Shown here one piece after another: positions 1 through 9,208 of a DNA stretch of 64,000 bases. Position 1 is the stretch's first letter. The number at the start of each line of letters is the position of its first letter. This DNA comes from Chryseobacterium gleum (GTDB taxonomy: Bacteria > Bacteroidota > Bacteroidia > Flavobacteriales > BACL11): positions 51,308 through 115,307 of the forward strand of contig CAMBDW010000003.1 of the NCBI GenBank assembly GCA_945865535.1, in the 5' to 3' direction. The translations under genes were made by a program, and so were the position numbers. The notes beneath the pieces are model-generated. The model saw nothing but the letters and a program-made list of their open reading frames with translations, ran no database searches and was not told where the DNA came from.

Positions 1-473
1 TTACTACCTCCATCAGTTGATTTCCAAAGTCCGCCAGCAGGAGATCCTACCCAGATAATATCTGGGTCAATAGGATCGAATGCAATACAGTTTACCCTCC
101 CATTTCCTCTTCTTTTGCCGCTTGAGATGCTAATAGGGGTATTAATGGGTCCCAAAGACACCCAATTAGCAGCTGAAGATTGTTTGGCAGTGCTGTATTT
201 TTCTTTCTCTTTTAGCCATTCAATATACAGTGCATTTGGATTAAAAGAGCCGTTATTTGAAACTCTTTCAGTAACAAAATCCATTGCTCGAGCATAAGGC
301 TTGTAGCCATTTCCTTTAGTGTAAGGGTGTATTGCTCGGTAATTTTCAAAAGCTTCAAATTTATCAGCTGTTGTAGGATTACTGTTTGTTTTAAGTAAAT
401 TTTCTTCCCAAATTTGTGCTGAAAGCGATAAGGAAGCAAATGTGGTTGCTAGTATTATATGGAGTTTTTTCAT
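1..473 (-). CDS. Secreted repeat protein, N-terminal part (runs off window)
   Basis: Reading the minus strand from an ATG at 473 gives an open frame to the window edge, so only the first 157 or so residues are present. The protein begins with a Sec signal peptide (MKK, hydrophobic stretch, then SAQ). Near the edge it has the pattern NWVSLGP...GRVNCIAFDP...IIWVGSPAGGLWKSTDGG, typical of secreted BNR/sortilin-like beta-propeller proteins of Bacteroidota, many of which carry a type IX secretion tail. The C-terminus is not visible, so export route and function are inferred. A TATATTTG element lies 5 nt upstream of the start. Confidence 0.75.
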   Translation of the reverse strand, partial: MKKLHIILATTFASLSLSAQIWEENLLKTNSNPTTADKFEAFENYRAIHPYTKGNGYKPYARAMDFVTERVSNNGSFNPNALYIEWLKEKEKYSTAKQSSAANWVSLGPINTPISISSGKRRGNGRVNCIAFDPIDPDIIWVGSPAGGLWKSTDGGS

Positions 474-478
474 AGGTG

Positions 479-486
479 CAAATATA
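479..486 (-). promoter_or_regulatory. -7 promoter element (TATATTTG)
   Basis: This is a match to the Bacteroidota -7 consensus TAnnTTTG on the minus strand. Only 5 nt separate it from the ATG at 473, so the transcript is probably leaderless or nearly so. Confidence 0.5.
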
Positions 487-529
487 GTAATTAGTTTTCG
501 CATGATTTTACCTTTTAGATATGCAATGT

Positions 530-2818
530 TTAAAAAGTAGTATGTAGAGCAATAACAAAATTTCGCCCACTTGCACTTAAGCCAGAAGCAAAGGTTTTAT
601 AGTGGGCATCAAGAATGTTTTTGACTGCAAAAGTAAAGCTAATAGTGTTATCAATTTTATTGGTATAGGCTAAATTCAAGGTATACCAACTTGGATTGCC
701 ATCACTTGTAGCCTCAACTAAATTATCCACTCCGGCCTGATCATAATTTTCAGCTAATTTCCATCCATTGTAATGGGTGTAAAAATCAAATTTATGCTGT
801 TTTAATTGATAGCTAAAAGAAATTTTAGCATTAAATGGGGGAATATGTGCTAGGGGCTTATTGTCATTGGTCTCCCCTTTTAAATAATTGCAATTAGCAG
901 CTATTAAAAAATTATTACTAGGGGCAAAATCAGCTGATAAACTTGCCCCATTTATAGTGGCGCTCTCAATATTCTTATTCATTTGAATTCGCATCATTTG
1001 CCCATCATAAAGCATGCTATCAGCCCCATTAAGAGTTCCATATTCTCTATTTATAGCATTTGAAATCTGGGTATTGAATAGTTGCATTTGTATTTTTAAA
1101 GGACTAAGCAAATAATTAACAGAAAGTTCAAAATTATTAGCGTATTCAGGCTCAAGATTTGCATTTGGCACTACTACAGTTATATCATCTTTCGAAAAGA
1201 TTTTACCAATATCATCAATATTTGGGTTTCTGAATCCTCCATAATAAGCAGCATTAATGGTTGTATTTCTTATAGGATTAAATGAAATCAATGCCGATTT
1301 AATAAAAGAAGTGTTGTTGTTTTCTATATCTTCAAAACTAAAAGTAGGGTTATTATATTTTGCTCGCAACTCACTGCTATTCCATCTTCCACCAAGCAAC
1401 AAATCTAATTTTTTATTTAGAGGAAAATTAACTTGACTGTAAGCAAAAAAGTCTTCAATAGCACTTCCATCTTCTGGGTATCTTGTAGTGTTGTAAAAAG
1501 TGGAGTTGTTATTGCTCAGATTTGCAGTTGAAAATACTTGTTGATTTCTTGTTCCTATTCCGTAAGCTAATTTTATCTTCTGAATTTGTTTATTGAAATC
1601 CATATTAAAATCATAGATTTTTACAGTTTCATTCCTATTGTTTAAGAGCTCTTCTCCAATTTTTTGGGTGTGTCGTGATTCATTTATGTTTTGAAAGGCT
1701 AGTGTAGTTTTTATATTATCGAAAGCAATGGTTTTATGTTCAGCAGTATAATTGATGCTTTGCAAAAATCTGATTTGAGGTCCGTAATACCAATGTTTGT
1801 ATTCAGGGATGCCTTCTTTTAAGTCGTTCATTTGATCAAAACGATAAATGTTTGATGATTTAGAGTATTGCGTATTTATTAGGAAACTATTTTTTTTATT
1901 GATTCTGTAGTTGCTCTTATGTAAAAAATCAGCCTGTGTATAGTTGGTATAAAGTTGTTCATTTTGATTTGTAGCCTCTTTTCCCCAATTTTCATAGCCA
2001 TGATTCCTGTTGTTACCCATTTTTAAATAAGCTGCTGACTTCAAAGAAAAAGCTGTTATGTTAGAGATTTTATTTGAGTAATAATTAGCTTGAAAGCTGG
2101 TGATGACAGCATTGCTACTGCTTTCAAATTGTTGATTAAAACGAATGCTATTTTTAGGCGTAGGCTTTTGAGTATTAAAAATCAAGGCACCACCCATAGC
2201 ACCATTTCCATACCCAACTGATGCCGGACCAGAAAGTAGACTAATCGACTGAATAAAAAAAGGATTTATTGTTGCTGAATTTTGTAAATGTCCGCTTCTA
2301 TAAATAGCATTATTTAGCGGAATATCATCTACAATTAAAAGTAGCCGATTAGCTTCCATTCCCCTGTAGTTTGGACTGCCTCCCCCAACTTGACTTTCTT
2401 GAACCACTACTGATGATTCGCTTGATAGTAAATCCGCTATTGATGTTTCAAGTTCATTAATTCCCATAGGAGTTATTGTGAATATTGGGTATTTTTCAGA
2501 TATAGGTATTTTAATTACTTCACTTAGAATTACTTCAGGGAGAATGTTTGTTTTTTGGGACATATAAATAATCTTACCGATATTTTTTTTGATAATTTTT
2601 TTAGTATTGTAAGAGATATGAGAGATTTCAACAATATCATCATCATTAAATGGGCTAATATCTATAACTCCTTTTTCGTCACTTACTGCTCCTGAGTTTT
2701 TAAAACTTAAATTAGCGTTTTCAATAGGAGTGTTTAGTAAACTATCTTTAATTATTACTATTTGCCCTAATAAGTCATTAGTATAAATTCCAATTAGTAG
2801 TAAAAGCACTTTTCTCAT
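530..2818 (-). CDS. TonB-dependent outer-membrane receptor
   Basis: This 762-residue protein has a signal peptide and then a carboxypeptidase-regulatory-like domain at about residues 20-90. A plug domain follows at about 115-215, with the signatures PNYRGMEANRLLLIVDDIPLN and GPASVGYGNGAMGGAL. The rest is a long beta-barrel ending in a terminal phenylalanine, as expected for an outer-membrane barrel. The family takes up siderophores, cobalamin or other large substrates using energy from TonB; the substrate here cannot be read. Its ATG overlaps the recO stop by 4 nt, so it is translated with recO. No SusD partner is adjacent, which argues against a polysaccharide-utilisation locus. Confidence 0.9.
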   Translation of the reverse strand: MRKVLLLLIGIYTNDLLGQIVIIKDSLLNTPIENANLSFKNSGAVSDEKGVIDISPFNDDDIVEISHISYNTKKIIKKNIGKIIYMSQKTNILPEVILSEVIKIPISEKYPIFTITPMGINELETSIADLLSSESSVVVQESQVGGGSPNYRGMEANRLLLIVDDIPLNNAIYRSGHLQNSATINPFFIQSISLLSGPASVGYGNGAMGGALIFNTQKPTPKNSIRFNQQFESSSNAVITSFQANYYSNKISNITAFSLKSAAYLKMGNNRNHGYENWGKEATNQNEQLYTNYTQADFLHKSNYRINKKNSFLINTQYSKSSNIYRFDQMNDLKEGIPEYKHWYYGPQIRFLQSINYTAEHKTIAFDNIKTTLAFQNINESRHTQKIGEELLNNRNETVKIYDFNMDFNKQIQKIKLAYGIGTRNQQVFSTANLSNNNSTFYNTTRYPEDGSAIEDFFAYSQVNFPLNKKLDLLLGGRWNSSELRAKYNNPTFSFEDIENNNTSFIKSALISFNPIRNTTINAAYYGGFRNPNIDDIGKIFSKDDITVVVPNANLEPEYANNFELSVNYLLSPLKIQMQLFNTQISNAINREYGTLNGADSMLYDGQMMRIQMNKNIESATINGASLSADFAPSNNFLIAANCNYLKGETNDNKPLAHIPPFNAKISFSYQLKQHKFDFYTHYNGWKLAENYDQAGVDNLVEATSDGNPSWYTLNLAYTNKIDNTISFTFAVKNILDAHYKTFASGLSASGRNFVIALHTTF

Positions 2819-3522
2819 TGCCTTAATGTTTCAATTATTAAATGTGATGTAATACTATCAAGATTGTAGTGATGTAACTTGTAGTAGTATAGTAGATCTT
2901 TTAAGAGCTCTGATTTTTGCTCTTGAGGTATTATCACTGCATTGTTGTTTAGCAGATTTTTTAAATAACTTGTTTTTTCTTGATCAAGGCACATTTTAGG
3001 GGAATTTATTTTGTTACAAAACTCACCACTCTCAAGGTTAAAAAAAAGATTATTTATTTCAGCTGAAGATGGATAAAATCCAAGAAATTGGGATAAATTA
3101 AGTAAATATTTTAGAGCAAAATTAGGATCAGTTTTTTCACAATTGTAAAGCTTACTAGTGGTGTCCCAAATAAAATTAAAAAGCAGGTTATTTTGCTCAT
3201 TTTCTTGCAAGACTTTTGAGCTTACTTCTGCAACAAAAAAGCTAATGAAGCTTTTGTGTATTTTATTTGTTTTGATTTCAAAATTAGCCCCAACAGTTAT
3301 ATCTCCTAAGTATTGTAATGATTGTTTAGTATTAAAACTAGCATTAATATTTAAAAGCTTAAGAGGCTCGAAATAGCTTAGTTTCTTTTTTGAATTTTTT
3401 GAACGAACCCCTTTTACAATAAATGTTTGAAGCCCTTTTTCTTCCGTAAGAATTTTACTAATTATTGAACTTTCGCCTTGCTTGATATATGTTAGCGAAA
3501 TTGCCCGACTTTTATATTTCAT
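2815..3522 (-). CDS. recO: DNA repair protein RecO
   Basis: RecO helps load RecA in the RecF recombination pathway by displacing SSB and annealing strands. The 235-residue protein has the family's N-terminal OB-fold signature: YIKQGESSIISKILTEE, then the FIVKGVRSKNSK strand, then an FEPL segment. A helical C-terminal half follows. Length matches Bacteroidota RecO. It starts one base after the porZ-like gene's ATG boundary and overlaps the TonB receptor start by 4 nt, forming a compact three-gene unit. The porZ-recO neighbourhood recurs in this phylum. Confidence 0.92.
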   Translation of the reverse strand: MKYKSRAISLTYIKQGESSIISKILTEEKGLQTFIVKGVRSKNSKKKLSYFEPLKLLNINASFNTKQSLQYLGDITVGANFEIKTNKIHKSFISFFVAEVSSKVLQENEQNNLLFNFIWDTTSKLYNCEKTDPNFALKYLLNLSQFLGFYPSSAEINNLFFNLESGEFCNKINSPKMCLDQEKTSYLKNLLNNNAVIIPQEQKSELLKDLLYYYKLHHYNLDSITSHLIIETLRQ

Positions 3523-5712
3523 TTAGTGAATAAATAGGATTTTACTCACCACCTTTTCTTCTCCATATAGATCAGTACTCAAAACCAGGTAGACTCCAGT
3601 GGAAGCTCTTTCTCCATTTTTATTTTTGCCACTCCAAATAGCCTCTCCTCCATTTGCAGTTGTTTCAAAAACCAGATTACCCGCTACATCAGTTATTTTA
3701 ATATTTGCATCAGTGATTAGGCCACTAATAGCAATTGGCCCGTTGTAATTTTCATTTACCGGATTTGGAAACACATGAGTTTCGCCTTTCGAGCTAGCTC
3801 CTTTAGTGGCGTCTGCTCTGTAGGATATTAGTCCTTTATCAGTTCCAATAAAAACCTCTCCATTTTCATGATTTATTGCGATATCTACAATGTTATCAGA
3901 AAATAACGGGCTATTGTATTTTGTAAAATGAAGAATTTCTTCCTGCCCATCTTCTGAAAGTAAAAAGACACCTGATTTCTCTGTGCCAATCCATTTTCTG
4001 TTTGCACCATCAATTGTGATACATTTTACTTTTTCTTCACTCAAAAGATATTGCCCGTAATTCGCCTCAGTTATTAATATTTGTTGGGCATCAAAATTAT
4101 ATTCTGAAAAGACGGCTCCAGGATCGTAGAAAACAGCAATTCCTTTATCAGTACCAACCCAAATCTCTCCATCTAAATCTTCCGCTAAACTGTAGGTTTG
4201 TAATGATGGAAGATTCCCGCTGCCTATACTTGTATTTAATAGTTTGTATTGGTCGTCATTCGGATTTTCTAGAGTATTATTGTCACTAAAAACAAAGAGC
4301 CCGTTTCCCCGGCCTAATATCCCCCATTTTTGATCATAACTATCAATTAGTAAATCATCAAAAAATAAATCTACTTGACTTTGATTCATTGTAAATGAAT
4401 ACCAGTTATCATTTGTTGTTTTGACTACAATAGGATGATTAACTTCAGAGCTCAAAGCCCACAGATTGCCTTTTGAGTCAAATTTTATATCTGATATTCG
4501 AATTCTATTGTTTGAATAATAAATTGTGTCAAGAGTCCCATTAGTATTGGTATAGCCGTGCTTAGTTATTAATTCTCCATCTTTCATTTCAGTAATGCCA
4601 TGATACCATGAAGCGTAATATTCGGTTCCGTTTTGTATAGCCACTTCAAGAATGTCGCGCGAATTACCAAGCTTTAGTGCGTCATAATTTATCCAATCAT
4701 CATACTCATCTTTTATTGAAACCCCATTATTAATCAAGGCATTTAAACCAAAATTTGCATGTCCTCCATGGCAGTGGTAGAGCTTATTTTCTTCATATTC
4801 TAAACTATAAATGGCATTTCTAACAGGCCCCTCAGGTATGTAATGTTCTTGATATTCATAGTTGGTAAATTTTAATAGTCCATTAGCAGAATCTGCTGCC
4901 CAAATATTGTTTTCATTATCCACCAAGGCATATTTAATGTTTTCAAATTTTGAATGCGTTAGATAGTTCTCATTATTAACTTGAATTGAATCAGAGAAGG
5001 CTTGAATTAGCGTATTATTATTAATTGAGATACTTATAATATGATTGGAGGTATCAATAAATAATTCATTCTTTGAAGCTATAATATTATCGTAAAAATT
5101 ATAAGCAGAATGGTATAATGTCCAATTATTGAAATCAGTTAAGTTTGAGTTATTAATGTTAGCAAAATAGAGCCCATTATTTGTCGCAACAATAATGGTA
5201 TCTCCTAAAAAAGCGCAGCCATTTATTGCATATGTACTATTTTGATTACTAATATTATAAGTGTCTTTTACTTCATTATTTGCAAGATCAATAACTACTA
5301 ATCCTAAAGAGCTGGATAAGTACGCCATATTACCTCTAATTGTAATATTATTTATAATTTTTAAGCCTGCAACCTCTTTTCGTTTGATGTCAGAAATATT
5401 TATAATTTGATTGCCCTTTAAAAGATCGATATTGCAATTCTCATATATAATAATGGCAACAGCTAATTCGTAAGAATAAGCCACCTGCTTAACCCCACCA
5501 TCAGATAAGCCTGTTACTTTTGACAGGCGGTTAATCGTTTTATCCTCTTTTTTTATAAAAAATAGCCCCCCATTTGCTACACAGTAAATGATATCGTCCG
5601 CTTCAGCTATATAAGATGCAGAATTGTACGATAAATAATCTTTCCAATTCCCAATTGGGACATCTTGCGCCTGTGAATAGAATGGCAAAAGAAGAAATAA
5701 TAATTTTTTCAT
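3523..5712 (-). CDS. porZ: PorZ-like beta-propeller protein of the type IX secretion system
   Basis: The 729-residue secreted protein has a signal peptide (ending SQAQ) followed by IGNWKDYLSYNSASYIAE, the opening of the PorZ N-terminal beta-propeller. Two-component-regulator-like propeller repeats follow (NLWALSSE, EIWVGTDKGI, RKWIGTEKSGVF, EVFIGTDKGL). A type A sorting domain closes the protein (about 645-729: VFPNPVNENYNG ... STGVYLVLS). In Porphyromonas PorZ is a surface component of the type IX attachment complex that delivers A-LPS to the sortase. The family and the recO neighbour support the call; the exact role in this organism is inferred. No clear -7 element was found upstream. Confidence 0.82.
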   Translation of the reverse strand: MKKLLFLLLPFYSQAQDVPIGNWKDYLSYNSASYIAEADDIIYCVANGGLFFIKKEDKTINRLSKVTGLSDGGVKQVAYSYELAVAIIIYENCNIDLLKGNQIINISDIKRKEVAGLKIINNITIRGNMAYLSSSLGLVVIDLANNEVKDTYNISNQNSTYAINGCAFLGDTIIVATNNGLYFANINNSNLTDFNNWTLYHSAYNFYDNIIASKNELFIDTSNHIISISINNNTLIQAFSDSIQVNNENYLTHSKFENIKYALVDNENNIWAADSANGLLKFTNYEYQEHYIPEGPVRNAIYSLEYEENKLYHCHGGHANFGLNALINNGVSIKDEYDDWINYDALKLGNSRDILEVAIQNGTEYYASWYHGITEMKDGELITKHGYTNTNGTLDTIYYSNNRIRISDIKFDSKGNLWALSSEVNHPIVVKTTNDNWYSFTMNQSQVDLFFDDLLIDSYDQKWGILGRGNGLFVFSDNNTLENPNDDQYKLLNTSIGSGNLPSLQTYSLAEDLDGEIWVGTDKGIAVFYDPGAVFSEYNFDAQQILITEANYGQYLLSEEKVKCITIDGANRKWIGTEKSGVFLLSEDGQEEILHFTKYNSPLFSDNIVDIAINHENGEVFIGTDKGLISYRADATKGASSKGETHVFPNPVNENYNGPIAISGLITDANIKITDVAGNLVFETTANGGEAIWSGKNKNGERASTGVYLVLSTDLYGEEKVVSKILFIH

Positions 5713-5787
5713 ATCATTAGCAATAATAATACTTTACTATCAGATAACTTATTAAAGTATAAAAAATTGTAGGGTTAAAAGATATCT

Positions 5788-5795
5788 TATTTTTG
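5788..5795 (+). promoter_or_regulatory. -7 promoter element for tRNA-Arg (TATTTTTG)
   Basis: A TAnnTTTG match ends 6 nt before the first base of the tRNA, a spacing that would place the transcript start almost at the mature 5' end. Confidence 0.5.
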
Positions 5796-5801
5796 CAAAA
5801 T

Positions 5802-5875
5802 GGCCTAGTAGTTCAATTGGATAGAATATCAGATTTCGGCTCTGACGGTTGGGGGTTCGAATCCCTCCTAGGTCA
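5802..5875 (+). tRNA. tRNA-Arg (anticodon TCG)
   Basis: A full cloverleaf folds by eye. The acceptor GGCCTAG pairs with CTAGGTC (one G-T) and the discriminator is A. The D stem is GTTC/GAAT with GG in the loop. The anticodon stem TCAGA/TCTGA encloses the loop TTTCGGC, so positions 34-36 are TCG (reads CGA and probably other CGN codons). The T arm is GGGGG-TTCGAAT-CCCTC. No CCA is encoded. Confidence 0.95.
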
Positions 5876-6051
5876 CTATTTTTGTAAATAAATATTTTTC
5901 AAAACTAGAGGTTTTTATAGTGGAATAACTCAAAATAATTTAAATTATTGGAAATCAATAAATTATAAAATAAAGTAAGTTCCATTATCTTTTTAAAAAC
6001 AACGCAATACCTTGCGCCTCTTACAAAATCCCTTAAAACTATTTTAAATGC

Positions 6052-6939
6052 TTAGTTTTTCTTTTGAAACACATAAATTAGGCTTGAATGACCTCTTTTT
6101 GAAAAAACGCCAAAAAGATTAGAAATAAATCCCACTGCAAATCCTTTAATGAAATTCTTTTTACCACAAACAAATTCTTCGCTTAATAAAGAAACATAAT
6201 AAGAATCAAATATCATAGGTTTTGTTTTTACTAATGTAAATTCATGATTTTTGAATAAGCGCTCCATTGTAGCATTAGAAAAGTGCCATAAATGAATCGG
6301 AACATCCCATCCAGCCCAATATTCTTTGTAGTAATTTGCGTCCCAGGATTTATGATTTGGTACCGCAATAATTAATTTCCCATTTGATTTTAGAATCCTG
6401 TTAAATTGTGAAATTGTTTCGTTTAAATTTGGTACGTGCTCTAGTGCATGCCAAAGGCTAATAGAGTCAAATTCAGAATTGGAGTATTGCGATAAATCAG
6501 TATTTTCACTTACCGATAAATTGTAATTTTCTATAGCTTGTTTTCTTGCGATTTCTGAAGGTTCTATTCCTTTTGTGCTAAAGCCAGAATTTTTGCAGAC
6601 ATTTAAAAACTCTCCAGTACCACAGCCAATATCTAAATGGGCCCCAGTTTGCTTCACGCTTTTTAAAAGACTAACCTTAGTTCCTATTGCATAAGTTCTC
6701 ACATTTTGATACATCCAATTGAACACTCCTTTTGAATTGTTTGTATGAGAGATATACATGTCCGACTTGTAGTAATTTCCTAATTTCTCATCTATAGGTC
6801 TAGGATTTGTAAAAGTGAAATCACATGTTTCACATGAAACAATGTTAAAATTTTCTTTTGAGGTAGTGTGATCTTTGCAGGTTATTTTTGCCGAAAAATC
6901 CACTCCATTACATATAGGACAGTTCTCTAGTGATGTCAC
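6052..6939 (-). CDS. Class I SAM-dependent methyltransferase with N-terminal zinc ribbon
   Basis: The 295-residue protein starts with two CxxC pairs (C7/C10 and C36/C39) that should form a zinc ribbon. A Rossmann methyltransferase follows with motif I LDIGCGTGEFL at about 103-113 and a SLWHALEHVPN segment for motif IV. This is the Methyltransf_23-type architecture found in small-molecule, cell-wall or polysaccharide methyltransferases, so the substrate is unknown. It is the last gene of the unit DUF4175-ybeY-mnmG and overlaps mnmG by 4 nt, which may be only co-transcription. About 175 nt without a recognisable feature follow before the tRNA. Confidence 0.85.
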   Translation of the reverse strand: MTSLENCPICNGVDFSAKITCKDHTTSKENFNIVSCETCDFTFTNPRPIDEKLGNYYKSDMYISHTNNSKGVFNWMYQNVRTYAIGTKVSLLKSVKQTGAHLDIGCGTGEFLNVCKNSGFSTKGIEPSEIARKQAIENYNLSVSENTDLSQYSNSEFDSISLWHALEHVPNLNETISQFNRILKSNGKLIIAVPNHKSWDANYYKEYWAGWDVPIHLWHFSNATMERLFKNHEFTLVKTKPMIFDSYYVSLLSEEFVCGKKNFIKGFAVGFISNLFGVFSKRGHSSLIYVFQKKN

Positions 6940-8807
6940 CTTCCTAAGTAAATTAGCAAAACATTTATATCTGATGGAGAAACTCCGCTAATTCGTGATG
7001 CTTGGCCAATTGTTTTTGGCTGGATTAACTTTAATTTTTGCCTTCCTTCAGTTGATATTGAGTGCAATTTATCAAATTCAACATCAGTAGAAATTTTAAT
7101 ATCTTCTAAGCGGATTAATTTTTCTGCTGATTCTTTTTCTTTGCTTAAATAGCCCCCATATTTAATCTCTATTTCTGCTTGTTCAATTGCATCAGGTGAA
7201 AATTCTGCCATTTCTAAATAATCTGAAAGCTCTTTAATTGCGAGCAAATCATTAATTGTAATATGAGGCCTTAATACGATAGATTTAAATTTTACTTTTT
7301 GTGTGAGTATTGCAGAATTGTGCTTTTCCAATATGGGGTTTATCGTTTTAAGATCTACGCTTTGAGTTTCTAAAAATTTAATTAATTTTTTAGTTTGAGT
7401 TTCTTTAATAAGTAATTTTTCTAATCTTTCTTTAGAAGCTAAGCCTAGAGAATATCCTTTTTTTGTAAGCCTAATATCTGCATTGTCTTGTCTTAATAGT
7501 AAGCGGAATTCTGCTCTAGAAGTAAACATTCTGTAAGGTTCCTCTGTCCCTTTTGTAATTAAATCGTCAATTAAAACACCAATGTATGCATCTGATCTGG
7601 TCAAAATAAATTCTTCTTTACTAATTGTGTTTTGGTGGGCATTTATTCCCGCCATTAATCCTTGTGCGGCCGCCTCTTCATATCCTGTAGTGCCATTTAT
7701 TTGTCCTGTAAAGAATAGATTTTTTATTAATTTTGTCTCTAAAGTATGTTTCAATTGTGTTGGTGGGAAATAATCATATTCAATAGCATATCCTGCTCTA
7801 AACATTTTAACTTTTTCAAGACCTTTAATTTGTCTAAGTGCTTTAAGTTGTACTTCTTCTGGCAATGAGGTCGAAAATCCATTAAGGTATATTTCAATGG
7901 TATCTTTGCCTTCAGGCTCTATAAAAAGTTGATGTCTGTCTTTGCTTGAAAATCTTTCAATTTTATCTTCAATTGAAGGGCAATACCTTGGTCCTGTGCC
8001 GCTTATTCTGCCAGAAAACATAGGAGAATCTTCAAAGCCCTCTTTTAGTATAGCATGAACTTCTGGAGATGTGTAGGTTATAAAACAAGAGTGTTGTTTT
8101 ACTATGTGACTTTTGGTCATAAAAGAGAAGCTTACAGGTTTTTCATCTCCAAATTGTTCCTCAGTTTTAGAATAATCAATAGTTCTACCGTCTAATCTTG
8201 GAGGGGTGCCAGTTTTCATTCTCCCATGCGTAAATCCAAGCTCTATAAGCTGTTTGGTTATTCCTTCAGCTGAAGGTTCTGCAGCCCTTCCTCCTTTGTA
8301 ATTCTTTTGCCCAAGATGAATAATTCCATTAAGAAAGGTTCCATTACACAGGATAATACTTTTACCATATATCTCTATTCCCATTTTAGTAACAAGACCT
8401 TTAACAGTTTTCTTTTCAATAATTAATTTTTCAACTGTATCTTGCCAAAAATCTATATTTTTATTGTTCTCTAAAGCCAAACGCCACTCTTTCTCAAATA
8501 ACTTTCTATCGCATTGGGCCCTAGGACTCCACATGGCAGGCCCCTTACTTTTGTTAAGCATTCTGAACTGAATAGAAGAGGCATCCGTGATAATGCCAGA
8601 CATCCCTCCAAGGGCATCAATTTCTCTAATAATTTGACCCTTTGCAACTCCTCCCATTGCTGGATTGCAAGACATTCTTGCAATAGTTTCAAGATTTTGA
8701 GTAATGAGCAAAACTTTTGATCCTAAAGTTGCGGCAGCATGAGCCGCCTCACAGCCAGCATGTCCGCCACCCACAACAATTACATCATATTTATCTTCTA
8801 AAATCAT
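6936..8807 (-). CDS. mnmG: tRNA uridine-5-carboxymethylaminomethyl modification enzyme MnmG (GidA)
   Basis: MnmG works with the GTPase MnmE to install (carboxymethyl)aminomethyl groups on wobble U34 of tRNAs, using FAD and methylene-tetrahydrofolate. The 623-residue sequence has the FAD site GGGHAGCEAA at about 13-22, then SCNPAMGGVAKG, GRMKTGTPPRLDGR, YCPSIEDK and the C-terminal helical MnmE/tRNA-binding part ending SGVSPSDINVLLIYL. Length matches the family. It overlaps ybeY upstream and the methyltransferase downstream by 4 nt each, so all are probably translationally coupled. Confidence 0.97.
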   Translation of the reverse strand: MILEDKYDVIVVGGGHAGCEAAHAAATLGSKVLLITQNLETIARMSCNPAMGGVAKGQIIREIDALGGMSGIITDASSIQFRMLNKSKGPAMWSPRAQCDRKLFEKEWRLALENNKNIDFWQDTVEKLIIEKKTVKGLVTKMGIEIYGKSIILCNGTFLNGIIHLGQKNYKGGRAAEPSAEGITKQLIELGFTHGRMKTGTPPRLDGRTIDYSKTEEQFGDEKPVSFSFMTKSHIVKQHSCFITYTSPEVHAILKEGFEDSPMFSGRISGTGPRYCPSIEDKIERFSSKDRHQLFIEPEGKDTIEIYLNGFSTSLPEEVQLKALRQIKGLEKVKMFRAGYAIEYDYFPPTQLKHTLETKLIKNLFFTGQINGTTGYEEAAAQGLMAGINAHQNTISKEEFILTRSDAYIGVLIDDLITKGTEEPYRMFTSRAEFRLLLRQDNADIRLTKKGYSLGLASKERLEKLLIKETQTKKLIKFLETQSVDLKTINPILEKHNSAILTQKVKFKSIVLRPHITINDLLAIKELSDYLEMAEFSPDAIEQAEIEIKYGGYLSKEKESAEKLIRLEDIKISTDVEFDKLHSISTEGRQKLKLIQPKTIGQASRISGVSPSDINVLLIYLGR

Positions 8808-9208
8808 TTAATGGATAAGTAAAAATCTTCTTTAGACCGTATTAGTTTAGCGTCTTCTCTAGTTTTATCTTTATAGCCGAGCAAATGTAATAAACCATGG
8901 ACCATTACTCGGTCTAATTCGTTTAAAAATGTGACTTCAAAAATTTCTGAATTTTCTTTAACACGGTCTACACTAATTAAAATATCTCCACTGATCTGAT
9001 TTCCTTCACAATAATCAAAAGTGATAACATCTGTAAGGGTTTCATGCTTTAAAAACTGAATATTCTTTTCAAGAAGATAGGCGTCCTTACAAAAAACAAA
9101 TACTATTTCTCCAAGCTGTTTATTTTCAGTAGTAATAACTTTTTGTAGCCAATCATTGCTCTTTTTAAGTTGTATAATTTTTGTATCAATAAATTGAAAA
9201 TCAATCAT
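8804..9208 (-). CDS. ybeY: Endoribonuclease YbeY (16S rRNA maturation)
   Basis: YbeY is a zinc-dependent RNase in 16S rRNA 3'-end processing and ribosome quality control. The 134-residue protein has the family motif HGLLHLLGYKDK, giving metal ligands H104 and H108. The third position, usually His in proteobacterial YbeY, is Asp (D114). To my knowledge this substitution is common in Bacteroidota homologues, so it probably does not mean loss of function. It overlaps DUF4175 by 8 nt and mnmG by 4 nt. Confidence 0.93.
   Translation of the reverse strand: MIDFQFIDTKIIQLKKSNDWLQKVITTENKQLGEIVFVFCKDAYLLEKNIQFLKHETLTDVITFDYCEGNQISGDILISVDRVKENSEIFEVTFLNELDRVMVHGLLHLLGYKDKTREDAKLIRSKEDFYLSIK

Noticed and set aside
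530..2818. Polysaccharide-utilisation locus (SusC/SusD)
   Set aside because: The receptor is 762 residues, shorter than SusC, and has no SusD or glycoside hydrolase gene beside it.
8804..9208. Degenerate, inactive YbeY because of the missing third histidine
   Set aside because: The Asp replacement appears to be usual in the phylum and the rest of the gene is intact.
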